A stretch of 64,000 nt of DNA from an uncultured Flaviramulus sp. (lineage in GTDB: Bacteria > Bacteroidota > Bacteroidia > Flavobacteriales > Flavobacteriaceae), in contig CANMUP010000002.1 of NCBI GenBank assembly GCA_947501105.1, positions 827,999 through 891,998 on the forward strand. Direction: 5' to 3'. Shown here in pieces: positions 1 through 8,852 of the stretch. A program made the position numbers and the translations under genes. Position 1 is the stretch's first letter. The number at the start of each line of letters is the position of its first letter. Under the pieces are notes generated by a model. The model worked only from the letters and a program-made list of their open reading frames with translations, had not been told where the DNA came from and did not search any database.

Positions 1-1113
1 ATGTAAAGCTTTCGAAACACGGTTGTTATAGGATGAAACAGCTTCTAAATCTCTACATACGCCATGGCAGGTTTTTATCTTGAAATGGGAACACTGTGAG
101 ACCCCTTCCTGTAAATGACAATATTTTGGGCATAATTCAAATTGTGTACATAGCTTCTCTAAAAATTGACGGCAATCTGTAATATTATAAAAGGTTAGTA
201 AGGGATTTGGCGTCAATTTAAGAGCATTATAAGCCAAATGAACAATACCATGTCGGTCTTCATATTTAAAAATAGCATAGGCCTTTGGTTGGCGTTTTGA
301 TGCTTGATTATATTCAGGGAAATAATGTTTGATAGCAGCATCTTCCATGAGTAGAGCGATAAGTTCACTGCCCGATAATTCAAAATCAATATCGGCCGTT
401 TCTCTACATAAATTCAGTTCTTTTTCCGTTTTATTATAAAAATGACCTAACACACGCTTTTTTAAATCTTTGGCTTTGCCCACATAAATGACTTTTCCTT
501 TTTTGTTTTTAAAATAATAAATCCCTGGAGCATTAGGAATATTATTGAAGACTGAACTTGGTAAATGTGGCGGAAGCGTCGCTTCTTTGGATGATTTTTT
601 TAAAAAATCACGAAATACCTGTTCTGAATCCTCTTGAGATAATAAAAGTTCAAATAATATAACCGTGGCTTCCGCATCACCACGTGCACGATGTCTTCCT
701 TGAATAGTTATAGAAAGATTGCTGCAAAGCTTTCCTAAACTATAGGATTTGTAACCCGGAAGTAATTTGCGAGAAAGACGCACGGTACATAATTTACGTC
801 TTGTAAAATCAATACCTATGGTTTTGAATTCATTTCGGATGACGTTATAATCAAAATTGACACTGTGGGCTACAAAAATAGTCCCTTCAGTAATGGCTAA
901 AACGGCATCTGCCACTTCTGAAAACGTGGGTGCATCAGCCACCATGGCATCGTCTATGCCTGTTAAGGCTGTAATGTAGGGAGGTATAGGAATTTCTGGA
1001 TTGACTAAGGACGTAAACTCATCAATAACCTGATTACCATCATACTTGAATATAGATATCTCAGTAATTCTATTCCCTTGACCCGTCGTTTCAACATCTA
1101 TAATGGTGTACAT
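1..1113 (-). CDS. Exonuclease plus GIY-YIG nuclease protein (partial)
   Basis: Two nuclease modules in one protein; the C-terminus runs off the left edge, leaving 371 codons. The N-terminus is a DnaQ-like DEDDh 3'-5' exonuclease: IDVETTG near residues 5-11, HSVNFD mid-domain, and HRARGDAEAT as the last motif. From about residue 200 follows a UvrC/Cho-type GIY-YIG domain (GIYYFKNKKGKVIYVGKAKD). This architecture is known in Bacteroidota and usually labelled polymerase III epsilon-like; by family it suggests incision plus trimming of damaged DNA. The ATG at 1111-1113 is one base past the stop of the S24 repressor gene, so the two are probably co-transcribed. It is not the replicative proofreading subunit, which lacks GIY-YIG. 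The role in repair is inferred from domains and context. Confidence 0.88.
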   Translation of the reverse strand, partial: MYTIIDVETTGQGNRITEISIFKYDGNQVIDEFTSLVNPEIPIPPYITALTGIDDAMVADAPTFSEVADAVLAITEGTIFVAHSVNFDYNVIRNEFKTIGIDFTRRKLCTVRLSRKLLPGYKSYSLGKLCSNLSITIQGRHRARGDAEATVILFELLLSQEDSEQVFRDFLKKSSKEATLPPHLPSSVFNNIPNAPGIYYFKNKKGKVIYVGKAKDLKKRVLGHFYNKTEKELNLCRETADIDFELSGSELIALLMEDAAIKHYFPEYNQASKRQPKAYAIFKYEDRHGIVHLAYNALKLTPNPLLTFYNITDCRQFLEKLCTQFELCPKYCHLQEGVSQCSHFKIKTCHGVCRDLEAVSSYNNRVSKALH

Positions 1114-1114
1114 G

Positions 1115-1885
1115 TTATGATAGCTTTTGCAAGGCTTTCAACTCCACACCCAAATTATTAAACATACTGATGATGCTACTAATCTTTAATTCTTCTTCAT
1201 CATATTCTTGGGTATTAATGCTACAAGTAAACTCCCATATTTCAAGAACTTCGTTTATAGGTACGCTATAATCATGATACATTTTGTTATCAGAGATCAA
1301 GAGCAAGGAATTATTTAAATCAATGTTATTCATCACCCGTTTATAAACCATCCCATCATTAAGCGTGACAAGCACATAGGTTTTCCCCGTTTTAATATCA
1401 TTCCGGTCTTCAATAAACTTACCCACCACATAAGAACCACTTTTTATAGGTAACATAGAATCGCCTTTTATGGGAAAAGCACGGTGCTTACCCGTTGGTA
1501 AAAAAGGCAGTTTAATTTTATCTAAGTGCTCAATATATTCTGGGTCGTCATATCCATTTAAATACCCAGCTGAGGCTTTTGTTGGAACGACCTCGATGAG
1601 GTTTTCATTATCGGAATCTACCAGGATAGGGAATAACACACGCTGATTTCCGATTTCAATAAATGAGGATTCTTTGGACTTGGTCAAGTCCTTTTTAATG
1701 AGAATATCTACAGGGATTTTAAAATAATCAGATAGTTTGATGAGCATCTCAATAGTGGGTGCCGACCGGTTTTCTTCATAAGATCCTATTCTTGAACGCG
1801 TCACGTCAAGCTCGTCCGCAAGCCCTTCCTGTGATAGTCCTTTGAGCGATCGTAAGTGTTTGATGTTTTTTGCTATAATTTTCAT
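1115..1885 (-). CDS. LexA-like XRE/S24 autoproteolytic repressor
   Basis: 256 residues: an N-terminal XRE helix-turn-helix (about 5-60, with LSQEGLADELDVTRSRIGSY) and a C-terminal S24 peptidase-like domain. All residues needed for LexA/UmuD self-cleavage can be placed: an Ala-Gly bond at 106-107, the serine nucleophile S143 in GDSMLP, and the lysine K182 in VYKRV. Their spacing (37 and 39 residues) is close to that in LexA. In this family RecA filaments trigger cleavage and derepression. It is divergent from dinB across a 52-base gap holding a 35-bp inverted repeat, so it probably represses itself, the exonuclease gene and dinB-dnaE. Targets are inferred from position. Confidence 0.9.
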   Translation of the reverse strand: MKIIAKNIKHLRSLKGLSQEGLADELDVTRSRIGSYEENRSAPTIEMLIKLSDYFKIPVDILIKKDLTKSKESSFIEIGNQRVLFPILVDSDNENLIEVVPTKASAGYLNGYDDPEYIEHLDKIKLPFLPTGKHRAFPIKGDSMLPIKSGSYVVGKFIEDRNDIKTGKTYVLVTLNDGMVYKRVMNNIDLNNSLLLISDNKMYHDYSVPINEVLEIWEFTCSINTQEYDEEELKISSIISMFNNLGVELKALQKLS

Positions 1886-1889
1886 AATA

Positions 1890-1933
1890 CTACAAATATA
1901 AGCAATAAATACTTAAAATTGTAGCTAATTTTG
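1890..1933. promoter_or_regulatory. Divergent promoter with 35-bp inverted-repeat operator
   Basis: An imperfect inverted repeat fills the repressor/dinB gap: arms 1890-1902 (CTACAAATATAAG) and 1912-1924 match at 11 of 13 positions after reverse complement, around a 9-bp spacer. Bacteroidota -7 boxes (TAnnTTTG) sit at 1926-1933 on the plus strand (TAATTTTG) and at 1893-1900 on the minus strand (TATATTTG). They lie 4 and 7 bases from their start codons, so both transcripts would be nearly leaderless. No clear TTG -33 element was seen. A repressor on the repeat would cover or abut both boxes. Confidence 0.55.
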
Positions 1934-1937
1934 TGAT

Positions 1938-3152
1938 ATGAAAAAGAGCATATTGCATATGGATTTGGATACCTTTTTTGTGTCCTGTGAGCGACTCATT
2001 GATAGTAAACTGCAGAAACGACCGTTGTTGGTTGGTGGTACTGGAGACCGCGGCGTTGTATCCGCATGCAGCTATGAGACCCGTAAGTTTGGAGTGCATT
2101 CTGGGATGTCCATGAAGCTAGCCAAACGCTTATGTCCTGAAGCCGTAGTCATTCGTGGAAACGCGTCAACCTATTCAAAATATTCCCATCTGGTGACCGA
2201 TATTATTAAAGAAAGCGTACCCATTTTTGAAAAAGCAAGTATTGATGAATTTTATGCCGATTTAAGTGGTATGGATAAGTTTTTTGGGAGCTATAAATAT
2301 GCCTCTGAACTCCGAGCAACCATCATAAAAGAAACAGGACTGCCTATTTCTTTTGGATTGTCCCAAAATAAGATCGTGTCTAAAGTTGCCACTGGTGAGG
2401 CAAAACCTAATAACCAGCTGCGGATAGATCATGGGTTTGAAAAATCTTTTTTAGCCCCCTTATCCATTAGGAAGATCCCTTCAGTAGGTGAAAAAACATA
2501 TAAAATACTTAGGAATCTGGGGATTGATAAAGTTCAGGTCATACAGCAAATGCCTGTGGAAATGATGACCAGTGTTTTAGGTGTTAATGGATTGACCATT
2601 TGGAAACGTGCCCAAGGGATTGATAATCCGCCATTAATTCCGTTTCATGAACGAAAATCAATTTCTATAGAACGCACTTTTACTAAAGATACCATTGATA
2701 TGGTGAAACTGCGCACCACTATTTTTGCTATGGCTGAAAGTTTAGCCTACCAATTGCGTAGTGGTGATAAACTAGCTGCCTGTATTAGTGTAAAGATTAG
2801 GTACTCCGATTTTAATACCTATAGCAAGCAACAAAAAATAGCCTATACCAGTGCCGATCATGTGATTATTCCAAAAGTGCTAGACCTCTTTGATAGTCTA
2901 TATCAACGACGTTTATTAATTCGATTAGTAGGCGTGAAGCTTAGTCATATTGTGAGTGGTAATTATCAGATTAATTTATTTGATGATACCCAAGAGATGC
3001 TCAGTTTGTATAAAGCCATGGATACCATTAGAAGTCGGTATGGAGAGCATAGCATTCAAAAAGCATCTGGGATGGGCGCCAAAACTATAGGTGGATCTCA
3101 TAATCCTTTTAATGGGGAGCCTCCTATAATCTTAGCACATAGAAAGCAATAA
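1938..3152 (+). CDS. dinB: Y-family DNA polymerase IV-like (DinB)
   Basis: 404 residues, a complete Y-family translesion polymerase. Catalytic acidic residues are D9 in HMDLDTFF and D103/E104 in ASIDEFYADLSG. Other family blocks are SYETRKFGVHSGMS (finger/palm) and PISFGLSQNKIVSKVA. After the little-finger domain there is a consensus-like beta-clamp binding motif, QINLF, at 344-348, so it should be recruited to the replication clamp. The stop codon overlaps the dnaE-like start by one base (TAATG), showing translational coupling. Transcription starts in the S24 repressor's divergent promoter, so DNA-damage induction is likely. It could be closer to UmuC or ImuB in role, but it keeps the active-site residues that ImuB lacks. 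Confidence 0.93.
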   Translation: MKKSILHMDLDTFFVSCERLIDSKLQKRPLLVGGTGDRGVVSACSYETRKFGVHSGMSMKLAKRLCPEAVVIRGNASTYSKYSHLVTDIIKESVPIFEKASIDEFYADLSGMDKFFGSYKYASELRATIIKETGLPISFGLSQNKIVSKVATGEAKPNNQLRIDHGFEKSFLAPLSIRKIPSVGEKTYKILRNLGIDKVQVIQQMPVEMMTSVLGVNGLTIWKRAQGIDNPPLIPFHERKSISIERTFTKDTIDMVKLRTTIFAMAESLAYQLRSGDKLAACISVKIRYSDFNTYSKQQKIAYTSADHVIIPKVLDLFDSLYQRRLLIRLVGVKLSHIVSGNYQINLFDDTQEMLSLYKAMDTIRSRYGEHSIQKASGMGAKTIGGSHNPFNGEPPIILAHRKQ

Positions 3153-6109
3153 TGTATTTAAATTGTCACTCTTATTATTCCTTGCGTTATGGTACATTTT
3201 CTGAAGTGGACCTATTGCAATTGGCTCAAGAATATGGGGTGAAGACCTTAGCACTTACCGATATTAATAATACATCAGCCTGTTTGAATTTTATCAGAAA
3301 ATCTAAAGAATTTAATATCAAACCCGTTGTGGGGATCGATTTTAGAAATGGAAATACGCAACAGTTTGTGGGACTCGCCAAAAACAATCAAGGGTTTCAG
3401 GAGCTAAACGCTTTTTTATCTGAGCATAGTCATCAACATAAAGCGATACCTGATACAGCGCCTCATTTTAAGCATGCCTATGTGATTTATCCTTTTGAGC
3501 GGGTTTTACAACAAGAACGAACAGCATTCAAATCCCATGAATTTATAGGGGTTTCTATTGAAGAACTCCGGAAATTACCCTTTACAACCTATAAGCGGTT
3601 TAAGAATAAATTAGTCATTCAGCAACAGGTGACTATCAGGAGTAAGCGTGATTTTAATGCCCATCGATTACTGAGAGCTATAGGTAACAATATCCTCTTA
3701 AGTAAGCTTCAAAAAAGTGACGAGTGCAAAGAAACAGATATGATGCTCGATCTGGATGCTCTCAAAAAAGCGTTTGCCGAATACCCGCATATCATTTCAA
3801 ATACAGAAAAAATATTAGAAGCCTGTCAAATTGATTTCAGCTTCGGAGCAGATCGAAACTCCCAAAACCAAAGCTTGTATTTAGACTCAAAAGAGGCCGA
3901 TTATCAATTATTAGTCAAGCTCTGCCATTCGAATCTAAACAGTCGCTATGCCAATCCGAACCAAAAGGTAAGGTCACGATTGCAAACCGAATTAAAGACC
4001 ATCAAAGCCATGGACTTTGTGTCTTACTTTTTAATCAATCATGATATTGTGTCTTATTCCAAACGTATGGGGTATATCCACGTGGGCAGGGGCAGTGGTG
4101 CCAACAGTATTGTAGCCTATATTATAGGCATTACCGATGTAGACCCTATTGAATTGGATTTGTATTTTGAACGTTTTATCAATCCTTTTAGAGCCTCCCC
4201 ACCAGATTTTGATATTGATTTTTCATGGAAGGACCGCGAGGATATTACCCAGTACATATTTAGACGGTTTAAGCATACCGCCTTATTAGCAACCTATAAC
4301 ACCTTTAAATATAAAGGAGTGGTTAGGGAACTCGGTAAAGTGTTCGGATTGCCTAAAGAAGAGATCGATAAATTAAGCTCAGGCCATTTTATCTCGGATG
4401 AGTTGGATGAGATGTCAAAACTCGTTTTAAAGTATGGGAAACTCATACAGGGATTTCCGAATCATTTAAGCGTGCATTCCTGTGGTATTTTAATTTTAGA
4501 CCAGCCCATTCATTATTATTCGGCTACCGATCTACCACCAAAAGGGTTTCCAACGGTACAGTTTGATATGATCATTGCCGAAGACGTCGGCGTGTTTAAG
4601 TTTGATATTCTAGGGCAACGGGGGTTGGCGAAAATTAAAGAAGCTATTGAAATTATTGCATACAACCAACCCGAATTACCGCCCATAGATATTAACCAAG
4701 TAGAGCGTTTTAAACAAGATCCAAAGATTAATAATTTATTGAAAAGGGGTAAAGCCATTGGTGCTTATTATGTCGAGTCTCCTGCCATGCGCGGTTTGAT
4801 GCAAAAACTACAAACTCAGGATTATTTGGGTTTGGTAGCTGCAAGTTCCATCATTAGACCTGGGGTGTCGAGCTCCGGCATGAAAAAGGAATTTATTATA
4901 AGACAGCGTTTTCCCGAAAAACGACAGGATGCCAACCCCATGCTGCTCAAAATTATGCCTGAGACCTATGGAATTATGGTCTATCAGGAAGATGTGCTTA
5001 AAGTAGCCAATCAATTTGCGGGTTTAACCTTAGGTGAAGCCGATGTACTCCGTCGCGGGATGAGTGGTAAGTTCAGATCCCGAACCGAGTTTATAGCCGT
5101 AGAAGAAAAGTTTATTGCCAATTGTAAAGCCAAAGGTTATCCAGAAACATTGACTAATGAAGTTTGGAATCAAATTAAAAGTTTTGCGGGTTATGCTTTT
5201 GCCAAAGGACATTCCGCATCCTATGCCGTGGAGAGCTACCAGAGTTTGTATCTTAAGTGTTATTTCCCCTTGGAGTTTATGGTGGCGGTCTTAAATAACG
5301 GTGGTGGATTTTATAGTGCAGCCCACTATATCCATGAGGCGCGCATGTGTGGTGGAATTATTAATGCACCATGTATTAATACCAGCGATCATGCTAATAT
5401 TATAAAAGGGAAACATATTTATTTAGGTTTTGGGTATTTAAAAAGCCTAGAGGTCTTAACCATTAAACGCATATTAAGTGAAAGGCAGCTTTATGGCAGC
5501 TTTAAATCCTTAGATGATTTTATCGATCGAGTCATCATAAGTATTGAACAGCTTACCATTCTTATTAGAATTGATGCCTTTAGATTTACCCGTCAATCCA
5601 AAACAGAATTGTTATGGCAGGCTATTTTTAAGTTACAGGCCACCAAAGTCCGAACCACACAAGCCAAATTGTTTAAACCAAAGCATAAACAGTTTCAGTT
5701 ACCTAGTTTAAAGACCTCCTTAGTAGAAAACGCATACGATCAATTGGAATTATTGGGGTTTCCACTTTGTAATTACTTCGATTTAATTGATGACCCCTTG
5801 CATAAACATATCCTAGCAAAGGACATGAAAAATCATATTAATCAAAAGGTGCTGCTTTATGGGACTTTGGTAAATACCCGTTTTCATAAATCATCTCAAG
5901 GGAAACTCATGCGATTTTGCACCTTTACCGATAGGGAAGGGGCTTACTTTGATACGGTGCATTTTACTAAAGTGGTTGATAGATATCCCATTACAGGGAT
6001 AGGGGTTTATGCCTGTTATGCGAAAGTTACCGAGGAATTTGATTTTTGTAGCTTGGATATTATATGGTCCAAAAAACTGGCTTTTAAACCAGACCCTAGA
6101 AGTTTATAG
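3152..6109 (+). CDS. Second DnaE-type DNA polymerase III alpha (error-prone type)
   Basis: 985 residues, shorter than typical replicative Bacteroidota DnaE. The order is PHP domain, palm with the catalytic PDFDIDF motif (near residue 350) after GRGSGANS, the third-aspartate region FKFDILGQRGLA, fingers, a helix-hairpin-helix region, and a C-terminal OB fold (last ~120 residues). The PHP domain is degraded: the usual HxH start reads NCH, and TDHGN reads TDINN, so metal-dependent proofreading there is doubtful. Coupling to dinB and control by an S24 repressor resemble the ImuB-DnaE2 mutasome. A translesion or mutagenic role is inferred from this arrangement. It is not likely to be the replicative polymerase. 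Confidence 0.88.
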   Translation: MYLNCHSYYSLRYGTFSEVDLLQLAQEYGVKTLALTDINNTSACLNFIRKSKEFNIKPVVGIDFRNGNTQQFVGLAKNNQGFQELNAFLSEHSHQHKAIPDTAPHFKHAYVIYPFERVLQQERTAFKSHEFIGVSIEELRKLPFTTYKRFKNKLVIQQQVTIRSKRDFNAHRLLRAIGNNILLSKLQKSDECKETDMMLDLDALKKAFAEYPHIISNTEKILEACQIDFSFGADRNSQNQSLYLDSKEADYQLLVKLCHSNLNSRYANPNQKVRSRLQTELKTIKAMDFVSYFLINHDIVSYSKRMGYIHVGRGSGANSIVAYIIGITDVDPIELDLYFERFINPFRASPPDFDIDFSWKDREDITQYIFRRFKHTALLATYNTFKYKGVVRELGKVFGLPKEEIDKLSSGHFISDELDEMSKLVLKYGKLIQGFPNHLSVHSCGILILDQPIHYYSATDLPPKGFPTVQFDMIIAEDVGVFKFDILGQRGLAKIKEAIEIIAYNQPELPPIDINQVERFKQDPKINNLLKRGKAIGAYYVESPAMRGLMQKLQTQDYLGLVAASSIIRPGVSSSGMKKEFIIRQRFPEKRQDANPMLLKIMPETYGIMVYQEDVLKVANQFAGLTLGEADVLRRGMSGKFRSRTEFIAVEEKFIANCKAKGYPETLTNEVWNQIKSFAGYAFAKGHSASYAVESYQSLYLKCYFPLEFMVAVLNNGGGFYSAAHYIHEARMCGGIINAPCINTSDHANIIKGKHIYLGFGYLKSLEVLTIKRILSERQLYGSFKSLDDFIDRVIISIEQLTILIRIDAFRFTRQSKTELLWQAIFKLQATKVRTTQAKLFKPKHKQFQLPSLKTSLVENAYDQLELLGFPLCNYFDLIDDPLHKHILAKDMKNHINQKVLLYGTLVNTRFHKSSQGKLMRFCTFTDREGAYFDTVHFTKVVDRYPITGIGVYACYAKVTEEFDFCSLDIIWSKKLAFKPDPRSL

Positions 6110-6158
6110 ATTTATGTAAAGTAATTATTTAGTAACTTTATAACACAAAAGATTCATT

Positions 6159-6896
6159 ATGTGCTTTCATACCAGTACAACTCATAAAACTAAAAAATTA
6201 GAAGCGCATTTTAAAGTGGATTTGGCAAGTGAAAATCTACGCCCCATTTTTGATAAGCCAAACTATCATTTAAACGGTTTTGCACATCCTAATATGCTCG
6301 TTATACCACAGGAAAAGAATACCGTTATTGCTCCAGGCGTATGGGGCATCGTGCCATCAAATAAATCTTCAAACGAAATTAAGGACTATTATAAAGAAGC
6401 TGTGAAATATGGTGGTGGACTAAATGCCCGATCCGAAAAACTGTTTAATCATTTTATATATCGAGAATCGGTTATGGAGCGCCGCTGTATTATTCCTGTG
6501 TCCGGTTTTTTTGAACCACATGAGCATAATAAAAAGAAATATCCGTTTTATATTAAAAACAAAAATGAAGAACCTTTAGCTTTAGCGGGTCTGTATACCG
6601 TTATTGATACCTATATCACCTTTACCATTTTAACTAAAGCAGCCTCTCCTTTATTTGAGAAAATACATAATGTAAAAAAGCGACAACCCATTATTTTAAA
6701 TGATGACCTGACTGAAAATTGGTTGTCTCATGATTTGAATACAGACGATATCAAAGACGTTATCAATACCAACTTTATTGATGATAACTTAGAAACTTAT
6801 ACGGTTAGTAAAGATTTGTTTAGCCCTAAAGTTGATAGTAATGTGGAGTCTATTTTGGATAGCACGATGTATGAGGGCTTACCTACCTATACATAA
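6159..6896 (+). CDS. SOS response-associated peptidase (SRAP/HMCES family)
   Basis: 245 residues. The initiator methionine is followed by the catalytic Cys2, which in YedK/HMCES forms a thiazolidine crosslink with abasic sites in single-stranded DNA. Supporting residues are N89 and R91 in LNARSE, E119 in GFFEP and H170 in EKIHNVKKRQP. The start is MCFHTST rather than the common MCGRF, but the cysteine is kept. It lies 49 bases after the dnaE-like gene on the same strand and probably belongs to the same damage regulon. Shielding abasic sites would complement translesion synthesis by its two neighbours. Confidence 0.9.
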   Translation: MCFHTSTTHKTKKLEAHFKVDLASENLRPIFDKPNYHLNGFAHPNMLVIPQEKNTVIAPGVWGIVPSNKSSNEIKDYYKEAVKYGGGLNARSEKLFNHFIYRESVMERRCIIPVSGFFEPHEHNKKKYPFYIKNKNEEPLALAGLYTVIDTYITFTILTKAASPLFEKIHNVKKRQPIILNDDLTENWLSHDLNTDDIKDVINTNFIDDNLETYTVSKDLFSPKVDSNVESILDSTMYEGLPTYT

Positions 6897-7304
6897 TGTA
6901 ACTAGGTGCTGAAATGTTCCAGGGTGGAGAATCCCTCTTTCTCCGAAAATACAATGACTCTTAATCTAATATTGGTTTTCTAAAAGGGGTGAAGTTTTTG
7001 AAGAATTAGAGGAATAGGAGGACTATATTGATATAGATGAAGCTACGTATCATGAATTGTATGATAATCTTTGTTTGAAATTTTGGGTGCTTACTTTTTT
7101 AACCTAAAATGCTACCTTTAATTTATACTTAAATAGTTATTGATTAGAGAGTGATTCTTTAAAAAAAGTATTGATAATCAATTATCTAAGTTTTTGGGGC
7201 AAGTGGTTCTAATATGACTTATTATATTATAACACATGTTCATCTATTTTGTCAAAAAAGATTTATATTTTAGGAGCTACTTTAAAGTAAAAGCCAATCA
7301 ATAA
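6897..7304. other. 408-base gap with a tRNA-like fragment and a broken reading frame
   Basis: No intact gene was seen. Positions 6929-6945 read GAATCCCTCTTTCTCCG, which resembles the 3' end of bacterial tRNA-Ser, with no tRNA body upstream. Part of it also forms a small hairpin (GGAGAA 6926-6931 with TTCTCC 6939-6944). A frame around 6985-7105 would read EVFEELEE, stop, EDYIDIDEATYHELYDN, stop, as a decayed gene might. This looks like a junction between two acquired blocks, the repair cassette and the restriction locus. The hsdM promoter should lie in the last 60 bases (TATATTTT about 50 bases before the ATG), but the match is weak. Confidence 0.4.
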
Positions 7305-8852
7305 ATGACAAGCACAAGCCAAAGAGCAGAATTACAAGCTCAAATATGGAAAATAGCCAATGATGTACGTGGGTCTGTAGATGGATGGGATTTCAAACAC
7401 TTTGTATTAGGTACACTTTTCTATCGTTTTATTAGCGAGAATTTCATCAATTATATTGAAGCTGGCGATGAGAGTGTAAATTATGCTAACCTGCCAGATG
7501 ATGTAATTACACCTGAAATAAAAGATGACGCCATAAAAACTAAAGGATATTTTATTTATCCAAGTCAATTGTTTGTTAACATTGCTAAAAATGCTAACGA
7601 TAACGAAAACCTAAATACCGATTTAGCAGCTATATTTTCAGCTATTGAAAGTTCTGCAAATGGCTATCCATCAGAGCAAGATATAAAAGGGTTATTTGCA
7701 GATTTTGATACCACAAGTAACCGACTAGGAAATACCGTTGAAAATAAAAACAGTCGTCTTGCATCAGTTTTAAAAGGTGTTGAAGGCTTAAATTTTGGAA
7801 ATTTTGAGGATAACCAAATTGATTTGTTTGGTGATGCTTATGAGTTTCTTATCTCTAATTATGCGGCAAATGCAGGTAAGTCTGGTGGTGAATTTTTCAC
7901 ACCTCAAAAGGTTTCTAAGCTTATTGCACAATTGGCAATGCACAAGCAAGAAAAGGTAAATAAAATTTACGACCCAGCTGCAGGTTCAGGTTCTTTACTA
8001 TTACAAGCTAAAAAACACTTTGATAGCCATATTATAGAAGAAGGTTTTTATGGGCAAGAAATAAACCATACCACCTATAACTTAGCACGTATGAATATGT
8101 TCTTACATAATATCAACTACGATAAGTTTCATATAGTATTGGGTAATACGCTTGAGAATCCGCATTTAGGCGATGAAAAACCATTTGATGCTATTGTATC
8201 TAATCCACCGTATTCAGTAAAATGGAAAGGGAGTGATGACCCAACATTGATTAACGATGACCGTTTTGCACCTGCAGGTGTATTAGCACCAAAATCTAAA
8301 GCAGATTTTGCATTTGTACTACATTCATTAAGTTACTTGTCCAGCAAAGGTAGAGCAGCTTTGGTTTGTTTTCCTGGCGTTTTTTATCGTGGTGGTGCAG
8401 AACAAAAAATAAGAAAATATTTAGTAGATAATAATTACGTAGAAACGATTATTGCTTTAGCGCCAAATCTCTTTTTTGGTACTTCTATATCAGTAGATAT
8501 TCTAGTGCTTTCAAAAAACAAAACTGTTAATACAACTCAATTTATAAATGTAAGTGGTGAAGATTTCTTTAAAAAAGAGGGAAATATTAACATTCTTAAA
8601 GATGAACACATTGTCCAAATAATGGAGATGTTTGATAGTAAGGAAGATGTTAAATATATAGCAAAATCAGTAGACAATATTAAAATTGCCGAAAACGATT
8701 ATAACCTCTCTGTAAGTTCTTATGTTGAACCTAAAGACATGCGTAAGAAAGTAAATATTATAGAGCTTAATAAAGAAGTAGAAGTAACAGTTAAGAAGAT
8801 AGTTAAACTTCGTGCTGATATTGATAAGATTGTAAACGAAATTGAAGTATGA
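7305..8852 (+). CDS. hsdM: Type I restriction-modification methyltransferase subunit HsdM
   Basis: 515 residues. The N-terminal HsdM helical domain ([20 protein letters not shown]) precedes an N6-adenine methyltransferase domain. The S-adenosylmethionine motif [13 protein letters not shown] begins at residue 223 and the catalytic NPPY is at 300-303. The C-terminal 40 residues look like a coiled coil that would contact HsdS. It is the first gene of a tight five-gene operon; its stop overlaps the hsdS start (ATGA at 8849-8852). With HsdS it forms the modification enzyme, and with HsdR the full restriction complex. No truncation was seen. Confidence 0.95.
   Translation: MTSTSQRAELQAQIWKIANDVRGSVDGWDFKHFVLGTLFYRFISENFINYIEAGDESVNYANLPDDVITPEIKDDAIKTKGYFIYPSQLFVNIAKNANDNENLNTDLAAIFSAIESSANGYPSEQDIKGLFADFDTTSNRLGNTVENKNSRLASVLKGVEGLNFGNFEDNQIDLFGDAYEFLISNYAANAGKSGGEFFTPQKVSKLIAQLAMHKQEKVNKIYDPAAGSGSLLLQAKKHFDSHIIEEGFYGQEINHTTYNLARMNMFLHNINYDKFHIVLGNTLENPHLGDEKPFDAIVSNPPYSVKWKGSDDPTLINDDRFAPAGVLAPKSKADFAFVLHSLSYLSSKGRAALVCFPGVFYRGGAEQKIRKYLVDNNYVETIIALAPNLFFGTSISVDILVLSKNKTVNTTQFINVSGEDFFKKEGNINILKDEHIVQIMEMFDSKEDVKYIAKSVDNIKIAENDYNLSVSSYVEPKDMRKKVNIIELNKEVEVTVKKIVKLRADIDKIVNEIEV

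Noticed and set aside
1890..2099. Minus-strand 69-codon frame opposite dinB
   Set aside because: It lies over the operator and the start of dinB, whose active-site motifs are in the other frame.
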